Origin: an uncultured Collinsella sp.
GTDB taxonomy: Bacteria; Actinomycetota; Coriobacteriia; Coriobacteriales; Coriobacteriaceae
Assembly: GCA_900762015.1 (NCBI GenBank)
Contig: CAAFEX010000060.1
Span: forward strand, 1-24,812
Length of the DNA: 24,812 nt
Reading direction: 5' to 3'
A program made the position numbers and the translations under genes. The notes below the pieces were generated by a model, which did no database searches, was not told where the DNA came from, and saw nothing but the letters and a program-made list of their open reading frames with translations. Shown one piece after another: positions 15,543 to 21,993 of this stretch (the stretch's first letter is position 1; every line of letters begins with the position of its first letter).

Positions 15543-15661
15543 AAGTGAGTAGACTTTACGCGACCTGCAGAGCACACCCAAAACCGCCACCCCTGTGACC
15601 TGCGGTTTTACTAGAGCAGATGCGCTTTGTGCTCGTCTTGCACCAAAAAGTCTACTCACTT
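15543..15661. repeat. 119-bp nested palindrome
   Basis: Three nested perfect stems share one axis. Outer: AAGTGAGTAGACTTT (15543-15557) with 15647-15661, 15 bp. Middle: GAGCACA (15570-15576) with 15628-15634, 7 bp. Inner: AAAACCGC (15580-15587) with 15602-15609, 8 bp, closing a 14-nt loop. It lies between the HAD gene end and the start of the YitT-family gene, both minus strand, in a 354-nt gap with no other coding signal. No T tract follows in the sense of the upstream gene, so it is not a typical terminator. It resembles a non-autonomous palindromic element or a folded RNA. Confidence 0.7.
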
Positions 15662-15758
15662 AGTCCGAATCGAAGCCAAACGGATCCAAATAGATGACAA
15701 ATTAAGCCAATCCGCAGCAAAAGACGCGTGAATCAGTGCTTCTCGCGGCGGATTGACG

Positions 15759-16388
15759 CTACAAAGCGGCCAAAATGTCGGTCAGATTATCGATAACGGC
15801 ATCGGCTCGCGATTGATCGAGGTTGACACCCTCGTGCGGACGCAGCGCCAGGACGCGGGCGCCGGAGCGCTTACCAGCCTCGATGCCCAAAGGCGAATCC
15901 TCGATAACCAGGCACTCGGCAGGCTCCACCCCCAGTGCCTCCATGGCACGCAGGTAGATCTCGGGGTCGGGCTTAAACGCACTGCACTCGTGACCGCTGA
16001 TGGTGTAGTCCAGCACGTCGGGGATACCGGCAATCTCCACCAGCTCGTCGATCAACTCGCGATAGGACGAGCTCGCGATGGCACACTTCACGCCGCGCTC
16101 GTGCAGTGCGCGCATCACCGGCTCCGTCTGCTCGTTGAGCAGCTCGGCATACGGAACGGGATGGTCCGGGCTATAGACCTGCTTGTACTCCACGCGCAGA
16201 CGCTCGCGCAGCTCAACATCGTCGGGCACCAGCGCCTCCCAAATGGCCGGCTCGTTAGACCCCGAAAGATCGGGGATCTCGTCAAAATGGAACCCCTTCT
16301 CCTCCATAAACGCCACGCGACGACGGTTGTAGAACCACTCGGTATCGACCAGCACGCCGTCCATGTCAAACAGCACTGCTTTGATCAT
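15759..16388 (-). CDS. HAD-superfamily phosphatase / beta-phosphoglucomutase-like
   Basis: A 209-aa HAD hydrolase of subfamily I. Motif I is DMDGVLVDTE (nucleophile D8, acid D10), motif II is ASSS (105-108), motif III is K139 (FKPDPEIY) and motif IV is IEDSPLGIEAG (E163, D164). The four-helix cap between residues about 15 and 90 fits the PGMB/phosphatase group. That group acts on small sugar phosphates, and the exact substrate cannot be read from the sequence. I use the ATG at 16386-16388: the Shine-Dalgarno GGGAGGAG directly abuts an earlier ATG but stands 6 nt before this one. It lies downstream of the PTS-deglycase 2 operon but beyond its terminator, with repeat copy B in its leader. Confidence 0.88.
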   Translation of the reverse strand: MIKAVLFDMDGVLVDTEWFYNRRRVAFMEEKGFHFDEIPDLSGSNEPAIWEALVPDDVELRERLRVEYKQVYSPDHPVPYAELLNEQTEPVMRALHERGVKCAIASSSYRELIDELVEIAGIPDVLDYTISGHECSAFKPDPEIYLRAMEALGVEPAECLVIEDSPLGIEAGKRSGARVLALRPHEGVNLDQSRADAVIDNLTDILAAL

Positions 16389-16405
16389 ACGCATCTCCTC
16401 CCACC

Positions 16406-16445
16406 TGCCAAAAAGGGACAGGTTTATTTTGGTGGGTTTTATCTG
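16406..16445 (-). repeat. 40-nt dispersed repeat, copy B
   Basis: The minus strand reads the same as copy A at 39 of 40 positions (CAGATAAAACCC onward, ending TTTTTGGCA). It abuts the Shine-Dalgarno sequence of the HAD gene, as copy A does with the folate gene. It can fold through CCCACC with GGTGGG just beyond its end, which could affect access to the ribosome binding site. Confidence 0.75.
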
Positions 16446-16482
16446 GGGTTTTGTGGCGCGACGGATACGCCCTCCCCAGAGC

Positions 16483-16515
16483 AAAAAAGGGGACGGGGCG
16501 CAAACCCCATCCCCT
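16483..16515 (-). terminator. Terminator of the PTS-deglycase 2 operon
   Basis: In the minus sense AGGGGATGGGG (16515-16505) pairs with CCCCGTCCCCT (16498-16488), 11 bp with one G-U wobble and a 6-nt loop, followed by TTTTT (16487-16483). It lies 34 nt after the stop codon of deglycase 2 and marks the operon end before the HAD gene. Confidence 0.88.
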
Positions 16516-16548
16516 CTCAATCAACCCGTAAGGTCTACTTACTTGTGA

Positions 16549-17532
16549 TTAGTAGGAAAGCTTCCACATGTAGCGACGCATGGTCAGCGGGTGCTGACGG
16601 GCCTCGGCGATCTGGTTGCCGTACTCGCGCATAACGGCGAGGTGCAGCAGCGGGTTGAAGTAGGTGATGACGCTCGCGGGCACGGCGTCAGCCAGGCCGT
16701 AGTCCTTGGAGTCGATCAGAGCGACCTTGGCGCCCATGCGCTCAAGGAAGGTGAGGGCGCGGGCGTCCATCGGACGGGTGGCGCCATCGGACATGAAGAA
16801 GACGTAGGGCTTACCCTCGGTGGAAACCTCGAACGGGCCGTGGAAGTACTCGCCGGTGTTGTAGGCGGCGGCGTCGATCCACTGCATCTCGGTGAACAGG
16901 AAGGCGGCGTGAGAATAAGCCATCTTCTCGGAGGCACCGGAAGCCATGAAGTAGATCATCTTGTCGTCCTTGAAGTCCTCGGCGAACTTCTTGGCGAGCT
17001 TCTTGCAGTGCTGAGCGGCGTTCTCGCAGAGATCGAAGATGTTGGTGAGGCCGGTGATCATGTCCTCGTAGTGGTCATAACCCTCGGTCTGCTGAAGGAT
17101 CTCGAGAGCAAGAGCGATGGCGTAGCCGGGCTTCTCGCACTTGGCAGCGTAGTTGGCGTGGAAGCCGTGGACGATGACGTGGTCGGCGTCGACGGTCAGA
17201 GCGGAGCCAGCCTTGTTGGTGAGGGAGACGACCGGGCAGTTGTGCTTCTTGGCGGTCTTGTTGGCCTCGACGGTCTCGGGCGTGGAGCCACCGAGGGAGC
17301 AGGTGATCACGAAGGTGTGCTCGTTGACCCAGGAGGGCGTGTCGTAGTTGAACTCGTTAGCAGTGAAGATCTGAACGTTCAGCTTGTCCGTGTTGTTGGC
17401 CAGGAAGTACTTGGCGGGGTACAGGTCGGACATGGAAGCGCCGCAGCCGACGAAGGCGACGCTGTGGATCTCGTGGTTGGACAGGACGTCAGCGACGATC
17501 TGCTTAGGGAGGTTAAGGTCGATCTCGTACAT
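16549..17532 (-). CDS. SIS-domain sugar-amine 6-phosphate deglycase, paralog 2 (PTS-linked)
   Basis: A 327-aa double-SIS protein of the FrlB/GfrF group, last gene of the mannose-type PTS operon. The phosphosugar loop is CSLGGSTPET (78-87). The putative catalytic pair is E215 (TEMQW) and H231 (GEYFHGPFE), 16 residues apart as in FraB. The C-terminus is RRYMWKLSY. In Salmonella and enterococcal gfr operons, a mannose-family PTS likewise accompanies such deglycases for glucoselysine and fructoselysine, so the likely job is to cleave the 6-phosphate made by this PTS. I use the ATG at 17530-17532: AAAGGA is 9 nt upstream of it, while the earlier ATG touches the Shine-Dalgarno. The 196-nt gap to the IID gene holds two hairpins. 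Confidence 0.87.
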   Translation of the reverse strand: MYEIDLNLPKQIVADVLSNHEIHSVAFVGCGASMSDLYPAKYFLANNTDKLNVQIFTANEFNYDTPSWVNEHTFVITCSLGGSTPETVEANKTAKKHNCPVVSLTNKAGSALTVDADHVIVHGFHANYAAKCEKPGYAIALALEILQQTEGYDHYEDMITGLTNIFDLCENAAQHCKKLAKKFAEDFKDDKMIYFMASGASEKMAYSHAAFLFTEMQWIDAAAYNTGEYFHGPFEVSTEGKPYVFFMSDGATRPMDARALTFLERMGAKVALIDSKDYGLADAVPASVITYFNPLLHLAVMREYGNQIAEARQHPLTMRRYMWKLSY

Positions 17533-17624
17533 CTGACACATTCCTTTCGATTTTTGCGGCGCCACATTGCCGGGCGCACGCAGGGTTACCGTGATTTGGA
17601 CCGAGTCGCCGGCCCGTTGAGGAT

Positions 17625-17695
17625 GTGACAAAGGGACTGCCCTTTGTCACGTATAGGGATGGAAGCCTGCCTGGGGTATGGGATGCCAGGCAGGC
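17625..17695 (-). promoter_or_regulatory. Two perfect hairpins inside the PTS operon
   Basis: GCCTGCCTGG (17665-17674) pairs perfectly with 17686-17695 (10 bp, 11-nt loop), and GTGACAAAGGG (17625-17635) with 17640-17650 (11 bp, 4-nt loop). Neither is followed by a T tract in the sense of the operon, so read-through to deglycase 2 is expected. The usual role of such intercistronic hairpins is to block 3' decay or guide processing, giving unequal amounts of the PTS and the enzyme. Confidence 0.6.
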
Positions 17696-17728
17696 CCCGG
17701 GGGAAAGCGGTTGGACGCTTGGTCGCGA

Positions 17729-18562
17729 CTAGGCCAGGATGCCGGCCGCGGAGAGGGCGATGCCGCCCACGATGGCGATCACGAGAAGCCAACCGGTGTT
17801 GACGTTCTTCTTGATGAGCCAGTACATAAGGCCGGTGAGGCCGAGGGAGATCATCTGAGGCATCATGCCGTCCAGGATGTCCTGGATAACGACGGTGCCC
17901 TCAGCGAACTGCAGCGGGGTGGTGGCGCCGATCAGCGTAGCGATCATGCCGCCCACGGACATAAGACCCACGATGCCGCAGACATACATGAGCTTCTCCA
18001 TGAGGTCGCCGCCCTGAAGCTTGCTCAGGTACTCGTGACCGCCCTGATAGCCCATCTTGGCTGCGAACCAAGTGATCAGCACGGAGGGCACGATGGAAAT
18101 GAGCATGGCCAGGATCGGGCCCATGATGGAGCCCTGCTGAGCCAGCTGAACGCCCAGGCCAAAGGCGATAACGCGGATGGTGCCCTGGAAGAAGGAGTCA
18201 CCGATGCCGGAAAGCGGACCCATAAGGGAGGTCTTGACCGCGTTGATCGAATCGGGATCGAAGTTCTCGGGATCCTTGGCGTACTCCTCCTCCATGGAGG
18301 CGGCGAGGCCCAGGATGAAAGCGCTCGTCTGTGGGGTGCAGTTGTAGAACGCCATGTGACGGTGGTAAGCCTCTTTCTTAGCAGCGAGCTGCTTGGGGTC
18401 GGACTCATCCGGATAGAGGCGATCGAGCGTGGGAACCATGCCGTAGAGGAAGCCCATGTTCATCTGACGCTCGTAGTTCCAAGAGGCCTGGATGGCCCAG
18501 GAGCGCCAGAAGAACTGGCTGACCTTCTTGTTCAGGGACACGTCCTTGGTTGCGGTTGCCAT
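17729..18562 (-). CDS. Mannose-family PTS, IID component
   Basis: A 277-aa membrane subunit that, with IIC, forms the sugar channel of the mannose-type phosphotransferase system. Family marks are FWRSWAIQASWNYERQMNMG near the N-terminus, GLAASMEEE, and SLMGPLSGIGDSFFQGTIR at about 110-130. Hydrophobic helices follow to the C-terminus (WLLVIAIVGGIALSAAGILA). I use the ATG at 18560-18562: AAGGAGG lies 8 nt upstream and overlaps the IIC stop codon, so the two genes are translationally linked. The upstream in-frame stretch lies within the IIC gene. Mannose-family permeases import mannose, amino sugars, sorbose or Amadori compounds. The neighbouring deglycase points to the last. Confidence 0.93.
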   Translation of the reverse strand: MATATKDVSLNKKVSQFFWRSWAIQASWNYERQMNMGFLYGMVPTLDRLYPDESDPKQLAAKKEAYHRHMAFYNCTPQTSAFILGLAASMEEEYAKDPENFDPDSINAVKTSLMGPLSGIGDSFFQGTIRVIAFGLGVQLAQQGSIMGPILAMLISIVPSVLITWFAAKMGYQGGHEYLSKLQGGDLMEKLMYVCGIVGLMSVGGMIATLIGATTPLQFAEGTVVIQDILDGMMPQMISLGLTGLMYWLIKKNVNTGWLLVIAIVGGIALSAAGILA

Positions 18563-18575
18563 AGTGTGTTCCTCC

Positions 18576-19370
18576 TTAGTCTTCGTCGTCTTCGAGCGGA
18601 TCGTAGTCGGAATCGACACCGGCGGCTGCATGGGAACCGTTGAACTTGAAGCCCATGAAGACGACAGCCAGGCACACACCGATCAGAGCGACCGCGATGA
18701 CGGACAGGTTGAGGTAAGCGGCGAGCAGGAAACCGATGAACAGGAACGGAGTCATACCCTTCTTGATCATCATGGTGAGCAGCAGGGCCAAGCCGTAGGC
18801 GGTCATGATCTTGGTCGAAACGTTAAGACCAGTGGACAGCCACTCGGGAACCATGTTGACGATGGCCTGAACCAGGTCGGTGCCAACAAAGACGGCGAGG
18901 AAGATCGGCAGGAAGTACATGACGGCGTACAGACCGGAGCCGGCGCAGATGTGCATACGGTAGGCGGTCTTGAACTTTCCGTTATCGATCGCGTTATCTG
19001 CCACATGGGTGAGGGCGGCGATGATGGAACGGAACACGATGCCGAGGAGCTGACCCAGGACGGCGACCGGGATGGCGATCGTCATGGCGGTCTCGGCGGA
19101 AGCATCGGTCAGGCACGCAAAGGCAGCGGCCACGATGCCGCCCAGGACCATATCGGGCGGAACGGCGGCGCCGACCTGCACCAGACCCATGGACACGAGC
19201 TCGACGGCGGCACCGACAGCAAGACCGGTGGGCACATCGCCCAGTAGCAGACCGACGAGCGTAGCGCCAACGAGGGGCTGCTCGAAGTTAAGACGACCGA
19301 GCAGGCGGGAGTCCCACATGCAGAACACGCCGACGAGGCCGACGAGCACCGCACTGATGAACGTATTCAT
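18576..19370 (-). CDS. Mannose-family PTS, IIC component
   Basis: A 264-aa polytopic membrane protein, the sugar-binding channel subunit. Typical features are LNFEQPLVGATLVGLLLGD at about 28-46, VGAAVELVSMGLVQVGAAVPPD and LGGIVAAAFA, with several further hydrophobic helices. The C-terminus is an acidic tail (DSDYDPLEDDED) on the soluble side. AAAGGAG stands about 6 nt before the ATG. It is 36 nt behind IIAB and 13 nt ahead of IID, in the usual IIC-IID order. A membrane complex with IID is expected, with phosphate delivered by the IIB part of the upstream gene. Confidence 0.94.
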   Translation of the reverse strand: MNTFISAVLVGLVGVFCMWDSRLLGRLNFEQPLVGATLVGLLLGDVPTGLAVGAAVELVSMGLVQVGAAVPPDMVLGGIVAAAFACLTDASAETAMTIAIPVAVLGQLLGIVFRSIIAALTHVADNAIDNGKFKTAYRMHICAGSGLYAVMYFLPIFLAVFVGTDLVQAIVNMVPEWLSTGLNVSTKIMTAYGLALLLTMMIKKGMTPFLFIGFLLAAYLNLSVIAVALIGVCLAVVFMGFKFNGSHAAAGVDSDYDPLEDDED

Positions 19371-19406
19371 ACCCTTCTCCTTTCAGTCAGGCAAAAGCCT
19401 GGTTGA

Positions 19407-20330
19407 TTACAGCTTGGCGTCGATGTCGACGCTCTGATACGTAGGGGTCTGCTGGACATAGAGCTTGATGCCCATGTCGAGCAGCTGGTTGACGTCGGCC
19501 TTCTGGGTGGCGTCGAGGAAGACGGAGCTGTCCTTGCCGCCGACCTGATCGGCACCGTCGTGGTTGGCGGTGGCGCCCAGGTTGATGGCGTCGAGCTTGT
19601 AGCCCTGGCAGAACTGCAGCATCTCGGCCGTGTTGCCAAAGACGAACATGACACGCTCACCGAGGGTGTTGAGCTTGTCCATCTTGGCGAGGGCACGCTC
19701 GACGGTGAAGACGTTCAGGCGCACGCCCTGGGGCTTGGCCAGCTTAAGAGCGCCCTTCTTGATGTCATCGTTGGCGGCAGCGTTGTCGACGACGATGATG
19801 CGCTCGGCCTGAACCTTGGTGGTCCAGGTAAAGACGACCTGGCCGTGCAGCAGACGGTAGTCAAGACGTGCGAGGACGATCTTGGCGGGACCGGAGCTGT
19901 GACGGGATGCCTTGGCTTTATTGGCGGGAGCCGCGGCGGCCTCGACCGGTGCGTTGGGGTTGGTCAGACCGGTGCGGGCCTCGTTGATGAGGGCCGCGAG
20001 CTCGGCGCCCTTGACGGGGACGGGGCTCATAGCGAGCGTGAGCGCAAGCGGGATGTTGAAACCGCTGACAACCGTGAACTTCGTGCCGTTCTTGGAAAGC
20101 TCGACCATGTTGTTGTTGACCGAGCTGCCGAGCATATCGGTCAGCACATAGACGGTGTCGTCCGCGTTAAACGTGGCGATCATGGCGTCCACCTTATTGG
20201 TGATAGGCTCCTTGTCGTCACGAGCAAGCGACACGACGTGGACGTTCGACACGTCGCCGAGAACCATCTCGAGCGTGTCTTTGGCGCCTGCGGCCAGGCC
20301 GCCATGAGATGCGAGAATGATCTGATTCAT
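19407..20330 (-). CDS. Mannose-family PTS, fused IIA-IIB component
   Basis: A 307-aa cytoplasmic phosphocarrier. The IIA domain (1-120) has its phosphorylated histidine at H9 (ILASHGGLA). An Ala/Pro/Lys-rich linker (about 122-147) leads to the IIB domain (148-307) with H162 in RLDYRLLHGQV. Phosphate passes HPr to H9 to H162 to the incoming sugar, so the substrate arrives 6-phosphorylated and no sugar-amine kinase is needed. The fusion is as in E. coli ManX; many gfr-like systems use two genes. AAGGAGGAGG precedes the ATG. It is the first gene of the operon. A perfect -10 box lies 26 nt upstream and possible activator sites lie further up. Confidence 0.95.
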   Translation of the reverse strand: MNQIILASHGGLAAGAKDTLEMVLGDVSNVHVVSLARDDKEPITNKVDAMIATFNADDTVYVLTDMLGSSVNNNMVELSKNGTKFTVVSGFNIPLALTLAMSPVPVKGAELAALINEARTGLTNPNAPVEAAAAPANKAKASRHSSGPAKIVLARLDYRLLHGQVVFTWTTKVQAERIIVVDNAAANDDIKKGALKLAKPQGVRLNVFTVERALAKMDKLNTLGERVMFVFGNTAEMLQFCQGYKLDAINLGATANHDGADQVGGKDSSVFLDATQKADVNQLLDMGIKLYVQQTPTYQSVDIDAKL

Positions 20331-20356
20331 CTTGCCTCCTCCTTTTCGTTATGGTC

Positions 20357-20362
20357 ATTATA
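20357..20362 (-). promoter_or_regulatory. -10 box of the PTS operon
   Basis: The minus strand reads TATAAT, 26 nt before the IIAB start. At 16-18 nt spacing the -35 region is poor (AATATC or CAATAT), which suggests dependence on an activator. The box overlaps TATAACGTCT (20359-20368 on the plus strand), the word shared with two other promoter regions, so a bound regulator there would compete with RNA polymerase. Confidence 0.6.
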
Positions 20363-20400
20363 ACGTCTTATACGTTGCGGATATTGCTAATTAGTATAAA

Positions 20401-20435
20401 GACCGTTCGCGGGTGAAAATCGACCGTTGACGGGT
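20401..20435. promoter_or_regulatory. Direct repeats with a 21-bp period upstream of the PTS promoter
   Basis: GACCGTTCGCGGGT (20401-20414) and GACCGTTGACGGGT (20422-20435) match at 12 of 14 positions with a period of 21 bp, two helical turns. They lie about 50-85 nt upstream of the expected transcript start of the PTS operon. This is the usual layout of two activator sites on one face of the helix. Confidence 0.5.
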
Positions 20436-20512
20436 TTAACGTACTCGAAACGTTGGTGCAGGACAGGTCAGCGCTGGCTTGGCGGTGCCCGATCAAGCGC
20501 CCCGCTCATCCC

Positions 20513-21595
20513 CTATCGCACAAAGTACCAGGGGCTTTCCTGCACGGTGGGCTCCAGCGCGATGCCGGTGCGCTCCTTAAACAGATCCATGTCCTGCGAT
20601 TTTTCGGTCCACCACGCGTTGGGCTTAAAGGTCATGCTCTCAACGATATGGCCGACAAAGGCGCTGTTGCGCAGCTTGGAGAAGTCGGTGTTCATAATCA
20701 GGATGGACGCGAGCACCAGCACGATGCCCAGGACTTTAATCGCGCCGGCGGGCTCGGCGTAGACACCAATGCCCACCAGTACGGTGACAACCGTCTCGAA
20801 AGACATTACGACGGGAACTTTTGATGTCTCGAGCCCCATGGACAGACCCTGCATATATAAGATGTAAGCAACGGCTGTGGGGATGAGTCCAAAGCCAAGG
20901 AACAGCAGCAGCAGCTGTGGCGACATTGCCGCGGCGACATCCGGCCACGGAGCCGCGATAGCTGCCATAACCGCACCGCCAAAAACAAAGCCCCAAAACG
21001 TGACAGCCAGCGGGTGGACCGTCTTGGTTGCTATTCGGCTAAACACCGCGAGCGACGCACCACAAAGGCCTGCAATCACGCCCGACGTGACGCCCCAAAC
21101 CGAAAAATGAAAACCGGAAAGGTCGCCATTGGTCACTGCAAGCACGCAGCCTACGATGTTAAAGACAATGGCAACGAGCTTGTTGGGGGTCACGTCCTCG
21201 CGATAAAGCACGCGGCCGAGCATGACGCCAAACACCGGCGAGGTGTAGAGCAGCACCGAGGCCGTGGACATGCCCACCTCGCCCATGCACTCGTAATAAC
21301 AGGTGTTGGCGGCGGCCAAACCGACGATGCCGACAAGCGCACAGGGAACAAGCTCTTTAGGGCTTGCCTTGAACAGGGCCAGCGGACCCTGAGCCACGGT
21401 AGACCCCTCACCCGGACGGCAGCCCATAAACATCAGGACCGGCGCCAAGATAAGCGCTCCGACCAACAAGCGAAAGGCAGCCATGCTCTGGGACGAAACG
21501 CCCATGGCCGAGATGCCGTTTACAAAGATTCCGATGCTGCCCCACATAAGCGCGGCGATCAGCACCAGCACATAGCCCAGATTGCTTTTCTTCAA
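20513..21595 (-). CDS. EamA/DMT-family transporter
   Basis: A 360-aa inner-membrane transporter of the drug/metabolite superfamily with two EamA repeats and about ten helices (first half from GYVLVLIAALMWGSIGIFV, second from FSVWGVTSGVIAGLCGASLAV). The last 55 residues form an extra hydrophilic tail (KPNAWWTEKSQDMDLF) beyond the usual length of about 300. I use the TTG at 21593-21595 because GAGGAGG stands 5 nt before it. The ATG at 21631 has no Shine-Dalgarno, and its 12 extra residues contain the translated Shine-Dalgarno itself. It is upstream of the PTS operon on the same strand, with its own promoter region. Family members often export amino acids. Export of an amine freed by the deglycases is possible but unproven. 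Confidence 0.82.
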   Translation of the reverse strand: MKKSNLGYVLVLIAALMWGSIGIFVNGISAMGVSSQSMAAFRLLVGALILAPVLMFMGCRPGEGSTVAQGPLALFKASPKELVPCALVGIVGLAAANTCYYECMGEVGMSTASVLLYTSPVFGVMLGRVLYREDVTPNKLVAIVFNIVGCVLAVTNGDLSGFHFSVWGVTSGVIAGLCGASLAVFSRIATKTVHPLAVTFWGFVFGGAVMAAIAAPWPDVAAAMSPQLLLLFLGFGLIPTAVAYILYMQGLSMGLETSKVPVVMSFETVVTVLVGIGVYAEPAGAIKVLGIVLVLASILIMNTDFSKLRNSAFVGHIVESMTFKPNAWWTEKSQDMDLFKERTGIALEPTVQESPWYFVR

Positions 21596-21633
21596 CGCAG
21601 CCTCCTCGGTATTGTTTCCAATATGTTTCATAC

Positions 21634-21655
21634 TACGTTATAGTCGTTATATACA
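21634..21655. promoter_or_regulatory. Candidate operator before the DMT transporter
   Basis: The minus strand contains TATAACGACT (21651-21642) followed by TATAACGTA, two close TATAACG words about 9-10 nt apart. The first matches the TATAACGTCT at 14219-14228 and 20359-20368 at nine of ten positions. A TTGAAA upstream could be a -35 box, though the spacing to TATAAC is only 15 nt. Confidence 0.4.
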
Positions 21656-21719
21656 TTTTTCAAGACACAAATCGGCGAGCGGAAAAATCTGCTCTACCGC
21701 TACAACCCATTGGTGCAAG

Positions 21720-21766
21720 GGGGTCAGGTTCATATGCGCCAACTTGGTGTAAAGTAACCTGTCCCC
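21720..21766. repeat. Hairpin with GGGGTCAGGTT/AACCTGTCCCC arms
   Basis: GGGGTCAGGTT (21720-21730) pairs with AACCTGTCCCC (21756-21766), 11 nt with one central T-T mismatch. A smaller CCAA/TTGG hairpin lies inside. The CCTGTCCC word is shared with the 40-nt repeat family. Such words resemble the REP sequences associated with single-domain HUH (RAYT) transposases in other genomes. No such gene is in the window. Confidence 0.5.
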
Positions 21767-21771
21767 AATGA

Positions 21772-21993
21772 CTAGGACTGTCCCCAAGTGTCGAACGTCT
21801 CCAAGTGCCGCATCTGGGCCAAGGCGACGCCGATGCTTTGGCAACGCCAGCGAAAACCCACCTGAGCGAGCAAGGTGCCTTGAAGCGAAGCGGCATTGAC
21901 CTTCTGGTCATGCCGCTGAAGCTGAAAGGCAGATTGCCGCTCAGGTGGGTTTGCAGCGTCGAGCCGTTACGGCGTTTGGTAAAACGCCGTAAC
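21772..21993. repeat. Structured repeat, copy 2
   Basis: The 145-nt core 21849-21993 aligns without gaps to 13312-13456 (131 identical). P1 is 21854-21868 with 21938-21952, 15 bp. P2 is 21889-21901 with 21906-21917. P3 is 21966-21977 with 21982-21993, 12 bp, loop GGTA. Its last base is the G of the TAG stop codon of deglycase 3. The left part has two GTC-CCAAGTG words with a period of 17, against 27 in copy 1, so 10 bp differ there. Confidence 0.85.

Noticed and set aside
16591..17628. Plus-strand open frame opposite deglycase 2
   Set aside because: The translation is a Gly/Val/Asp/Leu-rich low-complexity shadow, while the minus strand encodes a clear SIS protein.
17633..17792. Short minus-strand open frames between the IID and deglycase 2 genes
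   Set aside because: They overlap the hairpins, are Arg/Pro/His-rich and have no ribosome binding site; the region is better read as intercistronic RNA.
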